From assembly GCF_032854445.1 (NCBI RefSeq), contig NC_088299.1, forward strand, positions 10,161,608 to 10,225,607: a DNA stretch of 64,000 bases. The letters are read 5' to 3'. Each line of letters opens with the position of its first letter. Within the stretch, counting starts at the first letter, position 1. The stretch comes from Liolophura sinensis (lineage: Eukaryota > Mollusca > Polyplacophora > Chitonida > Chitonidae). The position numbers were made by a program, and so were the translations under genes. The notes beneath the pieces were generated by a model that was not told where the DNA came from, searched no databases, and was given only the letters and a program-made list of their open reading frames with translations. Shown here piece after piece: positions 9,501-18,152 of the stretch.

Positions 9501-12408
9501 AGTTGGAAAATTACCAGGTAGGCTTGCCGTATTGAAGAAAGCTATCAGGTAGGCTTGTCATCTTGACAATAAAAAACTACAAGATAGGCCAGTCATGTTG
9601 ACAAAGCCTCATTTTCATGCAGAATGTGTCATATACTTTGCATACATTAACCCATTCTCACAGAAGTTACTCGCATGAAAATTTGTACCTGTAAACGAAA
9701 TTTGCTGAAGTTCAGAGGCCAGAAAATGATTCTCCCCCCCATAGATACATGTAGTTTGTGACTGTCTAGTGTTGACTGTGCTCTCTGAGTCAGTGTTCCA
9801 CATTACAGGTAGACATGATGGAAAGTCCCGTGACAGAGGTGTTTAAAGCTGAGGAGGTTGTGTATTTATCTCCTGATGCCTCAGATCCCGTGACAAGTCT
9901 GGACAAGTCCAAGGTGTATATCATTGGAGGCTTTGTGGACGAGAGCATTAAAAAGGTATCTTTGTTTCTTACTCTGATCTGTGATACTTAAAATCTCTGT
10001 GACAGTATAGGTGAGAGACTCCTGAGTCAGTGTGCTGCACCACCACACTAACCACGTGGCCATGCATTTTTTTTTGTGCTTTTTTGTATTCCATTGGTTT
10101 TTTTAATATTTATTTATTCGACTGGTGTTTTATGCCGTACTCAAGGATATTTCACTTATACGACAGCAGCCAGCATTATGGTGTGAGGAAAACGAGCAGA
10201 GCCTGGGGAAAACCCACGACCATCCGCAGGTTGCTGACAGACCTTCCCACATATGGCTGGAGTGGAAGCCAGCATGGGCTGTCCTTGAACTCACTGCGAC
10301 CACATTGGTGAAAGGCTCCTGGGTCATTACTCTGCGCTAGCATGCTAACCAACTGAGCCACGGAGGACCCTCCATTGAATTATCTTCCATTGTCCATCCA
10401 TGTTGTCTCTTTTGGTAACTGCATCAAATTTAAAAGAAAGACAAAAAAAAATGATTTTCTGAGGTATTAGGAACCGAGGTCAAAGCAGACCTAAACATCC
10501 ACAGATATTCTTTTCTGACATGCTTGATAACTCGATAAATCAGTCTGTAAGGAATTTTCAGAAGGTCATGGGATGCGCCATGTCGGAGCAGCTGGAAATA
10601 TGATGTCATGTCACTCATACACCAAGCAGATGTGGTTAGAAAGCAAAACGGTTAAGGTGACATAAACAGAAAAACTCATGTCTTCAGATTATGGAAATAA
10701 CTCGCGTCTGATTGATCACAATTGATAACATGGCTGTGCTTTTGATTTCCGTAATATGTGCGATTTTGCCTACTTTGAACTGCGACATTTGTGCCATCCA
10801 ACCTTTACAAAGACAAAACATTGTGCTTTTTAAACATCATTTGGGATGCTTTATGGGCGCATATATACATTTGGCGAAGTGTTGGCCCTCTCTTTTGAAG
10901 GATTTAAGATATAATTACTATGTATTTACTTATTTATTTGATTGGTGTTTTATGCCGTACTCAAGGATATTTCACTTATACCACGGCGGTCACCATTATT
11001 GTGAGAGGAAACCAGGCAGAGCCCAGAGAAAACCCACAACCCTCCGCAGGTTGCTGCAGACCTCCCACGTACGGCCAGAGAGGAAGGCAGCATGAGCTGG
11101 ACTTGAACTCAGAGCAACCACATTGGTGGGAGGCTCCTGGGTATTGCACTGCGTTGGTGAGCTAAACTCCTCGGCCACGAAGGCCCCCGCTATTTATATA
11201 TACAGGTGCGGCATAACGTTATAAAATTTGGGGGTGGGGATGGGGTGCTGATACAGTGTAAGTAGTATAAATATGCCTTAGCTTTCTCACATTAATTTCA
11301 ACAGGGGAAGGGGGTCAGCAATCTCCACAACACCCCCCCCCCCCCCTCCCAGGTTTGCCACCTATGTTGTAAATGTATATTCATGTATGTTCTTTGTGTT
11401 TCATCGCAGAATGTGACCTTGTCAAAGTGTGACAGCTCTGGCCTCTGTTGTAAGAGATTACCCATTGTGGAGTACATGGAGAGACAGCCAGGGCTGGTGC
11501 ACTACAGCACAGTGCTCACCCTCAACCAAGGTAATTAAGACTGTAAACAACCATAGTAAGACTGTCAACCCCACCCATCCTGACAAATTGCCAGCCTCCT
11601 ACAGAATCCTCAATCCATCACCCTGTCTACTTACAGCCATGCATTAAATATCCAAATTCAGTTCAGTTTACAAGTTATACCTAACTTGTAAACATTTACA
11701 TTGATGATTCTGCTTGACTAACCAGCCCTGTGTAGCCTGAAATGTGTTGCCAATTGTTTAATTTTTGTTCAGTGTTTGGGACAACGGAATAGAACCGGCA
11801 TGAGGTTGATTAAGAGTGCATGCCCACAGTGTTAATTGTTACATATACATGTTGTCGTTGTTATGTACAATCATTTCTGTGAAGTGATCAGTATTAAGGT
11901 AAATTTGATGTTGTATTTTGATGTTACAGTGTTTGAGATCCTGCTAAGATTCTCAGAGAATGGGGACTGGAGAGCAGCGTTATCAGAGGGAGTTCCCAAG
12001 AGGAGTGGGTACCGTCTGAAATCTCAGGAGCCTAGCGTGGAGGCACGGAGCTCTGATGACAGACAATCACAGTCAGATGATAGGAGCTCAGATGATGCAC
12101 AATCAGAGCCAGGTGGGAGGAGCTCTGATGATGGACAGTTAGCACCAGGAGGGAGCTTTACTGATGGACAGTCTGCACCAGGTGGGAGGAGCTTTGAGGA
12201 TGAACAGTCTGTGCCAGGTGGTAGGAGCTCTGATGATGGACAGGTAGTTCCAAGAGGGAGCTCTGATGATGGACAGTCTACACCAGGTGTGACGATCTTT
12301 GATGATGGACAGTCTGTGCCAGGTGGGAAGAGCTCTGATGATCCTCAATCCATAGCGGGTGGGAGGAGCCCTGATGATTCACAGTCAGTAGAAGGAGAGA
12401 GGACCTGA
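586..12408 (+). CDS. TRMT10B: tRNA (guanine-9-N1)-methyltransferase, TRMT10B type (eight coding exons)
   Basis: SPOUT-class enzyme expected to use S-adenosylmethionine to methylate N1 of the purine at tRNA position 9. Coding exons: 586-599, 2024-2084, 2451-2580, 4093-4208, 8591-8743, 9809-9955, 11410-11530 and 11930-12408. All have GT/AG borders and compatible phases, and the sum is 1221 nt, or 406 residues plus stop. Residues 26-85 are a highly charged basic helix (KKAVRREKKQERKKRLRKAE), as in the family. The SPOUT domain covers about 90-275. Landmarks are GVDLSVENHM (94-103), LYGAN, LYQECVRKNQGF, VVYLSPD (175-181), KVYIIGGFVDESI with the conserved Asp202, RLPIVEYM (223-230) and LNQVFEIL (245-252). 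VDLSxExHM, LYGxN and the ECVR block fit human TRMT10B better than TRMT10A. Human TRMT10B is about 316 residues; the excess is an acidic repeat tail from about residue 288. The very short first exon is inferred from an ATG, a gtgagt donor and exact phase fit. Introns carry SINEs and splice-site-linked minisatellites. Confidence 0.92.
826..1075 (+). repeat. SINE family 2 (partial, tRNA head missing)
   Basis: The body starts near GGTTGACCCGTATCAGTATAA and ends with CATATGACTGAAAAATTGTT then ACGTTAAACCCCAAGCACTC. The same body occurs at 15.65, 21.7 and 58.9 kb. It lies in TRMT10B intron 1. The tRNA-like 5' part seen in the other copies is absent. Confidence 0.7.
1587..1660. repeat. Near-perfect hairpin palindrome
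   Basis: Two arms of about 33 bp, both containing TAGCTCTATGG(G/A)GCTATGTTTA read from opposite strands, are separated by about 4 bases (AGAA). It lies in TRMT10B intron 1 just upstream of a SINE. It could be a tiny foldback element or a recently formed palindrome. Confidence 0.75.
1747..2000 (+). repeat. SINE family 1 (tRNA-headed, mollusc type), full length
   Basis: The head GTGGCCGAGGAACGTGGTTA resembles an RNA polymerase III A box and TTCAAGTCCAGCTCATGC a B box. The 3' domain ends in AAATATTCTTGAGTACG and an A-rich tail. It stops only about 24 bp before TRMT10B exon 2, so its A/T-rich tail abuts the polypyrimidine tract of that acceptor. Confidence 0.85.
3175..3305 (-). repeat. SINE family 1, 3' half
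   Basis: Reverse copy of the 3' domain only, diverged (TTGCGTACTCCAGACTATTT, ACGATGGTAGGAAACCGGGC). It lies in TRMT10B intron 3 immediately before the 47-bp array. Confidence 0.7.
3340..4092 (+). repeat. About 47-bp minisatellite copying the TRMT10B exon 4 splice acceptor
   Basis: About 15 imperfect units read TGTTGGTCTTGTTCTGTTGT followed by CAGGCAGACTTTGTAAGTTACTAGTA in two parts. The last unit runs into the true acceptor (TTCTGTTGTTAG, exon from 4093: GCAGACTTAGTAAGAAG). Each unit therefore holds the pyrimidine tract, the AG and about 14 nt of exon-like sequence. Two units near 3460-3590 carry an extra ACTAGTACTTACTACTTACT insert. The array occupies the 3' half of intron 3. Confidence 0.93.
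5330..5563 (+). repeat. SINE family 1, 5' end missing
   Basis: Starts at the GAGCCTCTCACCAATGTGG position of the consensus, keeps the B-box-like GAGTTCAAGTCCAGC and ends in AATGAATAACTAAATAAA. It lies in TRMT10B intron 4. Confidence 0.83.
6000..6285 (+). repeat. 22-23-bp minisatellite (TRMT10B intron 4, distal)
   Basis: About a dozen units of the form GTGTGCTGTACACCTGTTTACCT. The unit is clearly related to the one at 8.05-8.59 kb in the same intron (there TTTGTCT replaces TTTACCT), although about 1.75 kb of unrelated sequence separates them. Confidence 0.92.
7390..7525 (+). repeat. Short minisatellite, alternating TTCATCTGGATGCA units
   Basis: Seven copies of TTCATCTGGATGCAC joined alternately by CA and by AGAACA. 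The higher-order unit is 36 bp. It lies in TRMT10B intron 4. Confidence 0.9.
8022..8590 (+). repeat. 23-bp minisatellite plus about 260-bp duplication that copied the TRMT10B exon 5 acceptor
   Basis: Two long units (8022-8280 and 8281-8599) each start with TAGTCAGTACATGGATGACT, contain many CTGTGTGCCATACACCTGTTTGT repeats and end in CTATTCCACCAG followed by GAGAAGAGTAA. In the second, this is the true acceptor and start of the exon at 8591. In the first, an acceptor and 15 nt of exon end abruptly at 8279. A decoy acceptor therefore lies about 326 bp upstream of the real one. Confidence 0.93.
8732..9540 (+). repeat. 31-32-bp minisatellite copying the TRMT10B exon 5 splice donor
   Basis: From the real exon end GAAAACTACCAG|GTAGGC (exon ends 8743) the array continues with about 11 further units of TGATGAAAACTACCAGGTAG and GCTTGCCATGT to about 9108. 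Each unit keeps the exon end and a GTAGG donor. From 9110 to 9540 the units are looser and mixed with longer partial exon copies. Confidence 0.93.
9166..9517 (+). repeat. Three decayed 64-bp copies of the 3' half of TRMT10B exon 5
   Basis: The copies at 9166-9229, 9338-9401 and 9454-9517 all align to exon positions 8680-8743 (CAACAA...CCAGGAATGTGTGAGG... ending TACCAG or TATCAG) and all keep the GTAGG donor. In the parental frame the first two contain a stop and the third stays open (reads QECVRKKQELENYQ). They show that the donor array also duplicated longer exon pieces, some time ago. Confidence 0.85.
10102..10374 (-). repeat. SINE family 1, full length, minus
   Basis: Runs from a T-rich end (TTTATTTATTCGACTGGTGT) through the 3' domain to a tRNA-like head reading CTAACCAACTGAGCCACGGA on the plus strand. 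It lies in TRMT10B intron 6. Confidence 0.87.
10918..11192 (-). repeat. SINE family 1, full length, minus
   Basis: Second reverse copy in TRMT10B intron 6, about 0.55 kb from the first. The head reads GGTGAGCTAAACTCCTCGGC on the plus strand. A C-run follows at 11331-11347. Confidence 0.86.
12040..12400 (+). repeat. Coding repeat: acidic GGRSSDDGQSxP tail of TRMT10B
   Basis: About ten imperfect 33-36-nt units in exon 8 encode GGRSSDDGQSVP-like blocks (residues about 288-402). It is low-complexity, acidic and Ser/Gly-rich, probably disordered. The same SDD/SQ theme occurs in the array just downstream, which suggests common descent. Confidence 0.85.
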
Positions 12409-12453
12409 TGGACAGTTCGTAGCAAAGGTAATGCCAAAGATAACTGATTTCAG

Positions 12454-14525
12454 AATGCAGAAGGGATGGTCTACAACAGGCAGTTGTTCCGCACAGTGAT
12501 GACTCACATCAGTCTGGTGATGCACCCAGTGACGACTCACAACAATCTGGTGATCTGTCCAGTGATGAATCACAACTATCAGCTTATCTGTCCGGTGATG
12601 AATCACAACTATCAGCTTATCTGTCCGGTGATGAATCACAACTGTCAGCTTATCTGTCCGGTGATGAATCACAACTGTCAGCTTATCTGTCCGGTGATGA
12701 ATCACAACTATCAGCTTATCTGTCCGGTGATGAATCACAACTATCAGCTGATCTGTCCGGTGATGAATCACAACTATCAGCTGATCTGTCCGGTGATGAA
12801 TCACAACTATCAGCTTATCTGTCCGGTGATGAATCACAACTATCAGCTTATCTGTCCGGTGATGAATCACAACTATCAGCTGATCTGTCCGGTGATGAAT
12901 CACAACTGTCAGCTTATCTGTCCGGTGATGAATCACAACTGTCAGCTTATCTGTCCGGTGATGAATCACAACTGTCAGCTTATCTGTCCGGTGATGAATC
13001 ACAACTATCAGCTTATCTGTCCGGTGATGAATCACAACTATCAGCTTATCTGTCCGGTGATGAATCACAACTATCAGCTGATCTGTCCGGTGATGAATCA
13101 CAACTGTCAGCTTATCTGTCCGGTGATGAATCACAACTATCAGCTTATCTGTCCGGTGATGAATCACAACTGTCAGCTTATCTGTCCGGTGATGAATCAC
13201 AACTGTCAGCTTATCTGTCCGGTGATGAATCACAACTATCAGCTTATCTGTCCGGTGATGAATCACAGCTATCAGCTGATCTGTCCGGTGATGAATCACA
13301 ACTATCAGCTGATCTGTCCGGTGATGAATCACAACTATCAGCTTATCTGTCCGGTGATGAATCACAACTATCAGCTGATCTGTCCGGTGATGAATCACAA
13401 CTATCAGCTGATCTGTCCCCGGTGATGAATCACAACTATCAGCTGATCTGTCCGGTGATGAATCACAACTATCAGCTTATCTGTCCGGTGATGAATCACA
13501 ACTATCAGCTTATCTGTCCGGTGATGAATCACAACTATCAGCTTATCTGTCCGGTGATGAATCACAACTATCAGCTGATCTGTCCGGTGATGAATCACAA
13601 CTATCAGCTTATCTGTCCGGTGATGAATCACAACTATCAGCTTATCTGTCCGGTGATGAATCACAACTATCAGCTTATCTGTCCGGTGATGAATCACAAC
13701 TATCAGCTTATCTGTCCGGTGATGAATCACAACTATCAGCTTATCTGTCCGGTGATGAATCACAACTATCAGCTTATCTGTCCGGTGATGAATCACAACT
13801 ATCAGCTTATCTGTCCGGTGATGAATCACAACTATCAGCTGATCTGTCCGGTGATGAATCACAACTATCAGCTGATCTGTCCGGTGATGAATCACAACTA
13901 TCAGCTGATCTGTCCGGTGATGAATCACAACTATCAGCTGATCTGTCCGGTGATGAATCACAACTATCAGCTTATCTGTCCGGTGATGAATCACAACTAT
14001 CAGCTGATCTGTCCATTGATGACTCACATCAAATTGCTGATCTGCCCAGTGATGACTCACAACAGACAGCTGATCTGTCCATTGATGATTCACAACAGAC
14101 AGCTGATCTGTCAAGTGATGACTCACAACAGTCAAGTGATCTGCCCAGTAATGGCTCACAACAGTCTGGTGATCTTTCCAGTGATGACTCATAACGGTCT
14201 TGTGATCTGTCCAGTGATGACTCACAAGACAGCTTATCTGTCCAGTGATGAATCACAGCTATCGGCTGATCTGTCCATTGATGACTCACATCAAATTGCT
14301 GATCTGCCCAGTGATGACTCACAACAGACAGCTGATCTGTCCAGTGATGATTCACAACAGACAGCTGATCTGTACAGTGATGACTCACAACAGACAGCTG
14401 ATTTGTCAAGTGATGACTCACAACAGACAGGTGATCTGTCCATTGACGACTCACAGCTGACAGCTGATCTGTACAGTGATGACTCACAGCAGACAGCTGA
14501 TCTGTCCAGTGATGACTCACAATAG
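12454..14525 (+). CDS. Candidate alternative last exon of TRMT10B within the 33-bp array
   Basis: A candidate acceptor CTGATTTCAG ends at 12453. From 12454 one frame is open for 690 codons to a stop at 14523-14525. The donor after exon 7 (11530) leaves one base of a codon, and joining it to 12454 gives exactly this frame (Glu, then CRRDGLQQAVVPHSDDSHQS). The product would be an acidic SGDESQLSA(Y/D)L repeat to about 13417, then NHNYQLICPVM repeats after the 2-bp shift, then SDDSQQTADL repeats. It would replace VFEIL and the end of the SPOUT domain, so the hybrid would probably lack activity. It may simply be open because the unit length is a multiple of three. Confidence 0.25.
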
Positions 14526-14545
14526 TCAAGTGATCTGTCCAATGA
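12480..14545 (+). repeat. 33-bp minisatellite downstream of the TRMT10B stop
   Basis: About 62 units. A homogeneous core (about 12570-14010, unit TCCGGTGATGAATCACAACT then ATCAGCT(T/G)ATCTG) is flanked on both sides by diverged units with GATGACTCACAACAGACAGC. The 11-codon period means the acidic frame (SGDESQLSAYL) and a second plus frame (MNHNYQLICPV) are both open, as is one minus frame (VVIHHRTDKLI). A 2-bp insertion near 13419 switches frames in the core. Diverged edges and a uniform centre are typical of expansion from the middle. Confidence 0.96.
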
Positions 14546-14584
14546 TGATCATAATATGAGAAAAGACAATCATGCACCAAGCTT

Positions 14585-15116
14585 TAGCTGCAGGTGTGGG
14601 GTGAAGGCCAGGGCTCTTCCTGACCTGTCTGACTTGTCAAGTGTCAACATATTTAGTTGTGCTTCACTCATTCAAGTCAGAATACATGACAGACCTGTAA
14701 ACATATTTATGTTAGAAAGTTCTCTGTTTGGCGTACATGTGTGTGCGCTACATGTGGGAAAGTGTCATAGAGATTTGCCCAAGATTGGTGGTTTAAGTTG
14801 GGCACTTGCGTGAAACTGAAGGCCATCACATAAGTTAAATAGACTTCAATATGGCGTAAACAAGATTCAAATAAATACATGGAAACGAATACTCAGTGTT
14901 CTTGCTGGATTATTGTATAGGGTGGCATGCATATACAAATTGGAGACACTGCAGCAGCTCGTTTGCATCCGATTTCAATACCAGGAAACACATGTTCGAA
15001 TGTTATCAGTCAAAAGTTAGTACCCTATCAGTAAGAAAACTTTTAAAGATTACAGATAGATTGTTAACTCCACTGGTCGTTGTAGCAGTAAGAATCAATG
15101 GCAATAAAATCGTTCG
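14585..15116. other. Unassigned sequence after the array
   Basis: No gene or known repeat recognised. Probably 3' UTR or intergenic. Confidence 0.3.
14870..14875 (+). terminator. Candidate polyadenylation signal for TRMT10B
   Basis: AATAAA about 330 bp past the end of the 33-bp array and 2.46 kb past the stop. If it is used, the entire minisatellite is transcribed into the 3' UTR. There is no downstream evidence to confirm it. Confidence 0.22.
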
Positions 15117-15232
15117 TTGGTTTTATTTCTTTGATTGTTATTTTACGCATACTCAAGAATATTCCAGTGGGTCATTGCGCTGTGTTGGCACACTAGCTAC
15201 CTCAGTCACGGAGGCCCTCCTTGGCTTACTGC
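15117..15232 (-). repeat. SINE family 1 with internal deletion
   Basis: Reverse copy in which the 3' end (TTACGCATACTCAAGAATAT) joins directly to the tRNA-like head (GTCATTGCGCTGTGTTGGCA, TCAGTCACGGAGGCCCTCC). The whole central domain is missing. Confidence 0.78.
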
Positions 15233-15643
15233 AATAACGGTAGATACATATACATGTACAGCTGATCTGTCCAGTGATAACATAACCTAAACAATGTGAC
15301 AATATACTGTGCGTGACTAAAAGGACATAAAACCTTCAAATCGGTAAACAGCAAACCTTTCTCGGCATGGAGCAGAGAGCTCCCCGCACAGTACATCACA
15401 TTGTATTGAAATTTGTGGTACTTCCGCCAGTCGCGTGGTACTGTGTGTCTTTATGGATTGAGCAACTGCCAAATTGTACTGCCACAAAGTAAAGGGCCCA
15501 CAGTCCACTACCCTGCAAAATGCGGTTTGCCCTCTCAAAGAAATAATCTGTTAAATTTAACAAAAAGTCTGTTGTCTGAGTGATGTTAGATGTTTCTTTG
15601 CAGCAGATTATTAAGTTAGCACACCTTTTCTGTTGATTCAACA

Positions 15644-15998
15644 CAAAGAATATTAGACTACTGGATGACCAAACAGTTAGAACATCCGCTTCGAAGTCGG
15701 GAGACTTTGGATTAAAACGGGGTCGGGTGATACATAACAAAGACTTCTAAAATGGTACTTGTTGCTGCCTGGCTTGGTGCTCAGCATTGAGAGATTTAGG
15801 GCAAGAAACAGGACTGGTGTTATGCCTGGTGTTTTCGGCATGACACAGAAGACACCGACAGAAGTGGCAGCAGCACTTTGGTGACATATGGTGTCGCCCT
15901 GCCACAAAAAGTCACAGTAAATACATACATACCCAATCACTCCTCGTCATCATATGGCTGAAAAATTACGACGTAAAGCACCAAGCATATGTATATAT
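15644..15998 (+). repeat. SINE family 2, near full length
   Basis: tRNA-like head (AACATCCGCTTCGAAGTCGG) followed by GGGTCGGGTGATACATAACA, a CTTGTTGCTGCCTGGCTTGG segment and the tail CATATGGCTGAAAAATTACG. Shares this order with 58.9 kb and, reversed, 39.4 kb. Confidence 0.75.
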
Positions 15999-16204
15999 AT
16001 ACATGCATACATTCTAACATCACTCAGACAGCAGGCCTGCTGTTAAAATTAACAGAATATATTTTAATTTGTTTGTGGCTGTACCGGCTTGAATATCGGC
16101 ACACAATACTGTCCAGTTTTTACGCCCACTGCGCGTCACAAGTATGGCGTTCGGTTTGTTAATTACTATAGCTTTCTCATGTGGTGTTTCAGTTTAGATG
16201 TTAA

Positions 16205-16293
16205 ATATGCCCCGGTTTCCTCCCATTATAACTCTAGCCTCCGTTCTATAAGTGAAATATTCTTCAGTAAAAACACCAATCAAATAAATATAT
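16205..16293 (+). repeat. SINE family 1, 3' fragment
   Basis: Only the last 85 bp or so of the element (GCCCCGGTTTCCTCCCATTA ... ACACCAATCAAATAAATA). Confidence 0.7.
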
Positions 16294-17460
16294 TCGATAT
16301 CCTCCGTCGATTTTTTTCTGCGGCCAGCTGAAAATTATATCCCTGTTTAACCTTAGATGTGTCCTTGGCTGTGAGAACTGGTCCACATAACAAATATTGT
16401 CAGATTTCTCGTTCTTCTCGTGCGGTGTAGTGTTGTTCAGGGCTGCGTGCTTACGGCTCTGCTGTGAAACCGCACCAGAAAAATACTCTAGTCTCTGTAT
16501 AGTTCATTGGTCATGCCACAGCCGCAAATCGGTCGCTCACAGATGAGATGGCTAGTTCGAACCCAGCTCTTGCTTCATGCGTTGCGACTTTAGGTCAGGT
16601 TTGTCAGGTACACTTGGAGCTGTTTTATTCCGAGTACTCCGTTTTTCTAAGCCCGTAATTCTGGTTTTTACAAGAAGTGAAACAAGCCAGTGATGTACCT
16701 TTTGGGATGCTTGACAGATTTGCCATATGGATATAAGCGTCAAGTCCGACATTCCTATACGATTCGTAGTCCGTAAAGGGCGTTCCAAGTCGATAATCGC
16801 AAGATCCATTTCCACAACAACGTTTAACACTAGCTCGCGAAGACAAAGGTATGTAAGAAATTCTACAAATAAGAAATAAAGCCGGTAACACACAAGAGAG
16901 AAGCGGTCATCAGTTTTCAATGATGCCGGGCACACAATGAATATTCCAGGCATGAATTCCACATCAAATTCATAGTCCGTGAATGAGTTCCATGGCAAAT
17001 AACAGCTAAACAAGTATCTCAGTCGCGCTTTCATTGCAACTGTTCATAAAGGCATCATGCTGATGTAATTAGCATGGCTACCTTTACGGCCCCTAGCCCC
17101 AGGTTAAGCGGTATTAGATACAGTTTGAAAATGACGAGCGTTACACACCCTAACCGATCAGATTATGATTCAAACGTAGCGGACGATTACGTCTTTCCTG
17201 TTAATATGTAAAGATCTCATGCTACAAGAGGCGCCGTCTATGATGTTACACATGACATACAAGATAGACGGTTACACTGGGCAACTCATCTGCTGGTCAA
17301 TATTGTTGAGTACATTTAGTTTTCACAAAATCACCGTGCTTTTTTCATATACGAAAAAACGCTTAACACTTACCTTATACGCTACCTACTCATTACCTTG
17401 GTATCTCCCGTCCCAAGGGTCTGTGATTCGGGATAGAATTTGTGAATTAACTTGTAACGT
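16294..17460. other. Intergenic, no recognised gene
   Basis: The minus strand at 16552-17034 is open for 160 codons and a second minus frame overlaps it. Neither product resembles a family I know, and splice sites are not convincing. Nothing else was recognised. Confidence 0.3.
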
Positions 17461-17467
17461 TTTAAGC

Positions 17468-17635
17468 AATATTGCTGGTCTGCTACATCTGATGACGTCA
17501 CCTATGTATACCGATCGCCACATGGCTACACTGCTACATCTGATGACGTCACCTATGTATACCGATCGCCACATGGCAGCACTGCTACATCTGATGACGT
17601 CACCTATGTATACCGATCGCCACATGGCAGCACAG
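17468..17635 (+). repeat. Three tandem copies of a 48-bp unit with a CRE core
   Basis: Each unit reads CTGCTACATCTGATGACGTC then ACCTATGTATACCGATCGCC then ACATGGC. Each contains the 8-bp palindrome TGACGTCA, the CREB/ATF consensus. The copies are almost identical, so the array is young. Confidence 0.93.
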
Positions 17636-17861
17636 ACACACAACTTATGTGGTTTATAAGACTGTGTGAAAAAAACTATACAGCTGATGACCGTAACTAG
17701 TCCTTTCATTGAAGCAGGTCAATGTACGAGTCAGTCATTTCAAGGAACTGTCTATGTATTTGGCCATCACTCCATGAGTCTATATCGCAGATTTTGTAAA
17801 AAAAAATCAGTAATTGCATCATGCAAAGGCGGTTTTACATTTAAAATGGTCTTTATGAAAT

Positions 17862-17863
<2 letters not shown>

Positions 17864-17902
<39 letters not shown>

Positions 17903-17904
17903 TA

Positions 17905-17961
<57 letters not shown>
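17864..17961. repeat. (CA)n-(TA)n compound microsatellite
   Basis: About 17 CA repeats, a short bridge, then about 30 TA repeats. Confidence 0.98.
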
Positions 17962-17963
<2 letters not shown>

Positions 17964-18004
17964 CGGTATATAAGTATAGGCCTACGCAACCTCAGTTTAT
18001 AAGT

Positions 18005-18152
18005 AAATAATTTATTAATGTATTTATTTGATTGGTGTTTTAGGCTGTACTCACGGATATTTCACTTTTAGGACGGCGACCAGCATTCTGGTGGGAGGAA
18101 ACCGGACAGAGCCAGAACCGGACAGGGGAAACTCTCGACCGTCCGTAATGTA
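18005..18152 (-). repeat. SINE family 1, 3' part, minus
   Basis: Starts with TTTATTTGATTGGTGTTTTA and ends within the central domain, where a short duplicated piece (ACCGGACAG) occurs. Confidence 0.78.

Noticed and set aside
12385-14225. Long minus-strand frames of VVIHHRTDKLI repeats
   Set aside because: They are by-products of a 33-bp tandem repeat with no stop in that frame; no promoter, splice sites or family similarity.
12480-14545. CRISPR-like array
   Set aside because: Units are directly adjacent with no unique spacers, and the genome is an intron-bearing animal one.
16552-17034. 160-codon minus-strand open frame with a second overlapping frame
   Set aside because: No recognisable family, no convincing splice or start context, two competing frames; not enough to annotate.
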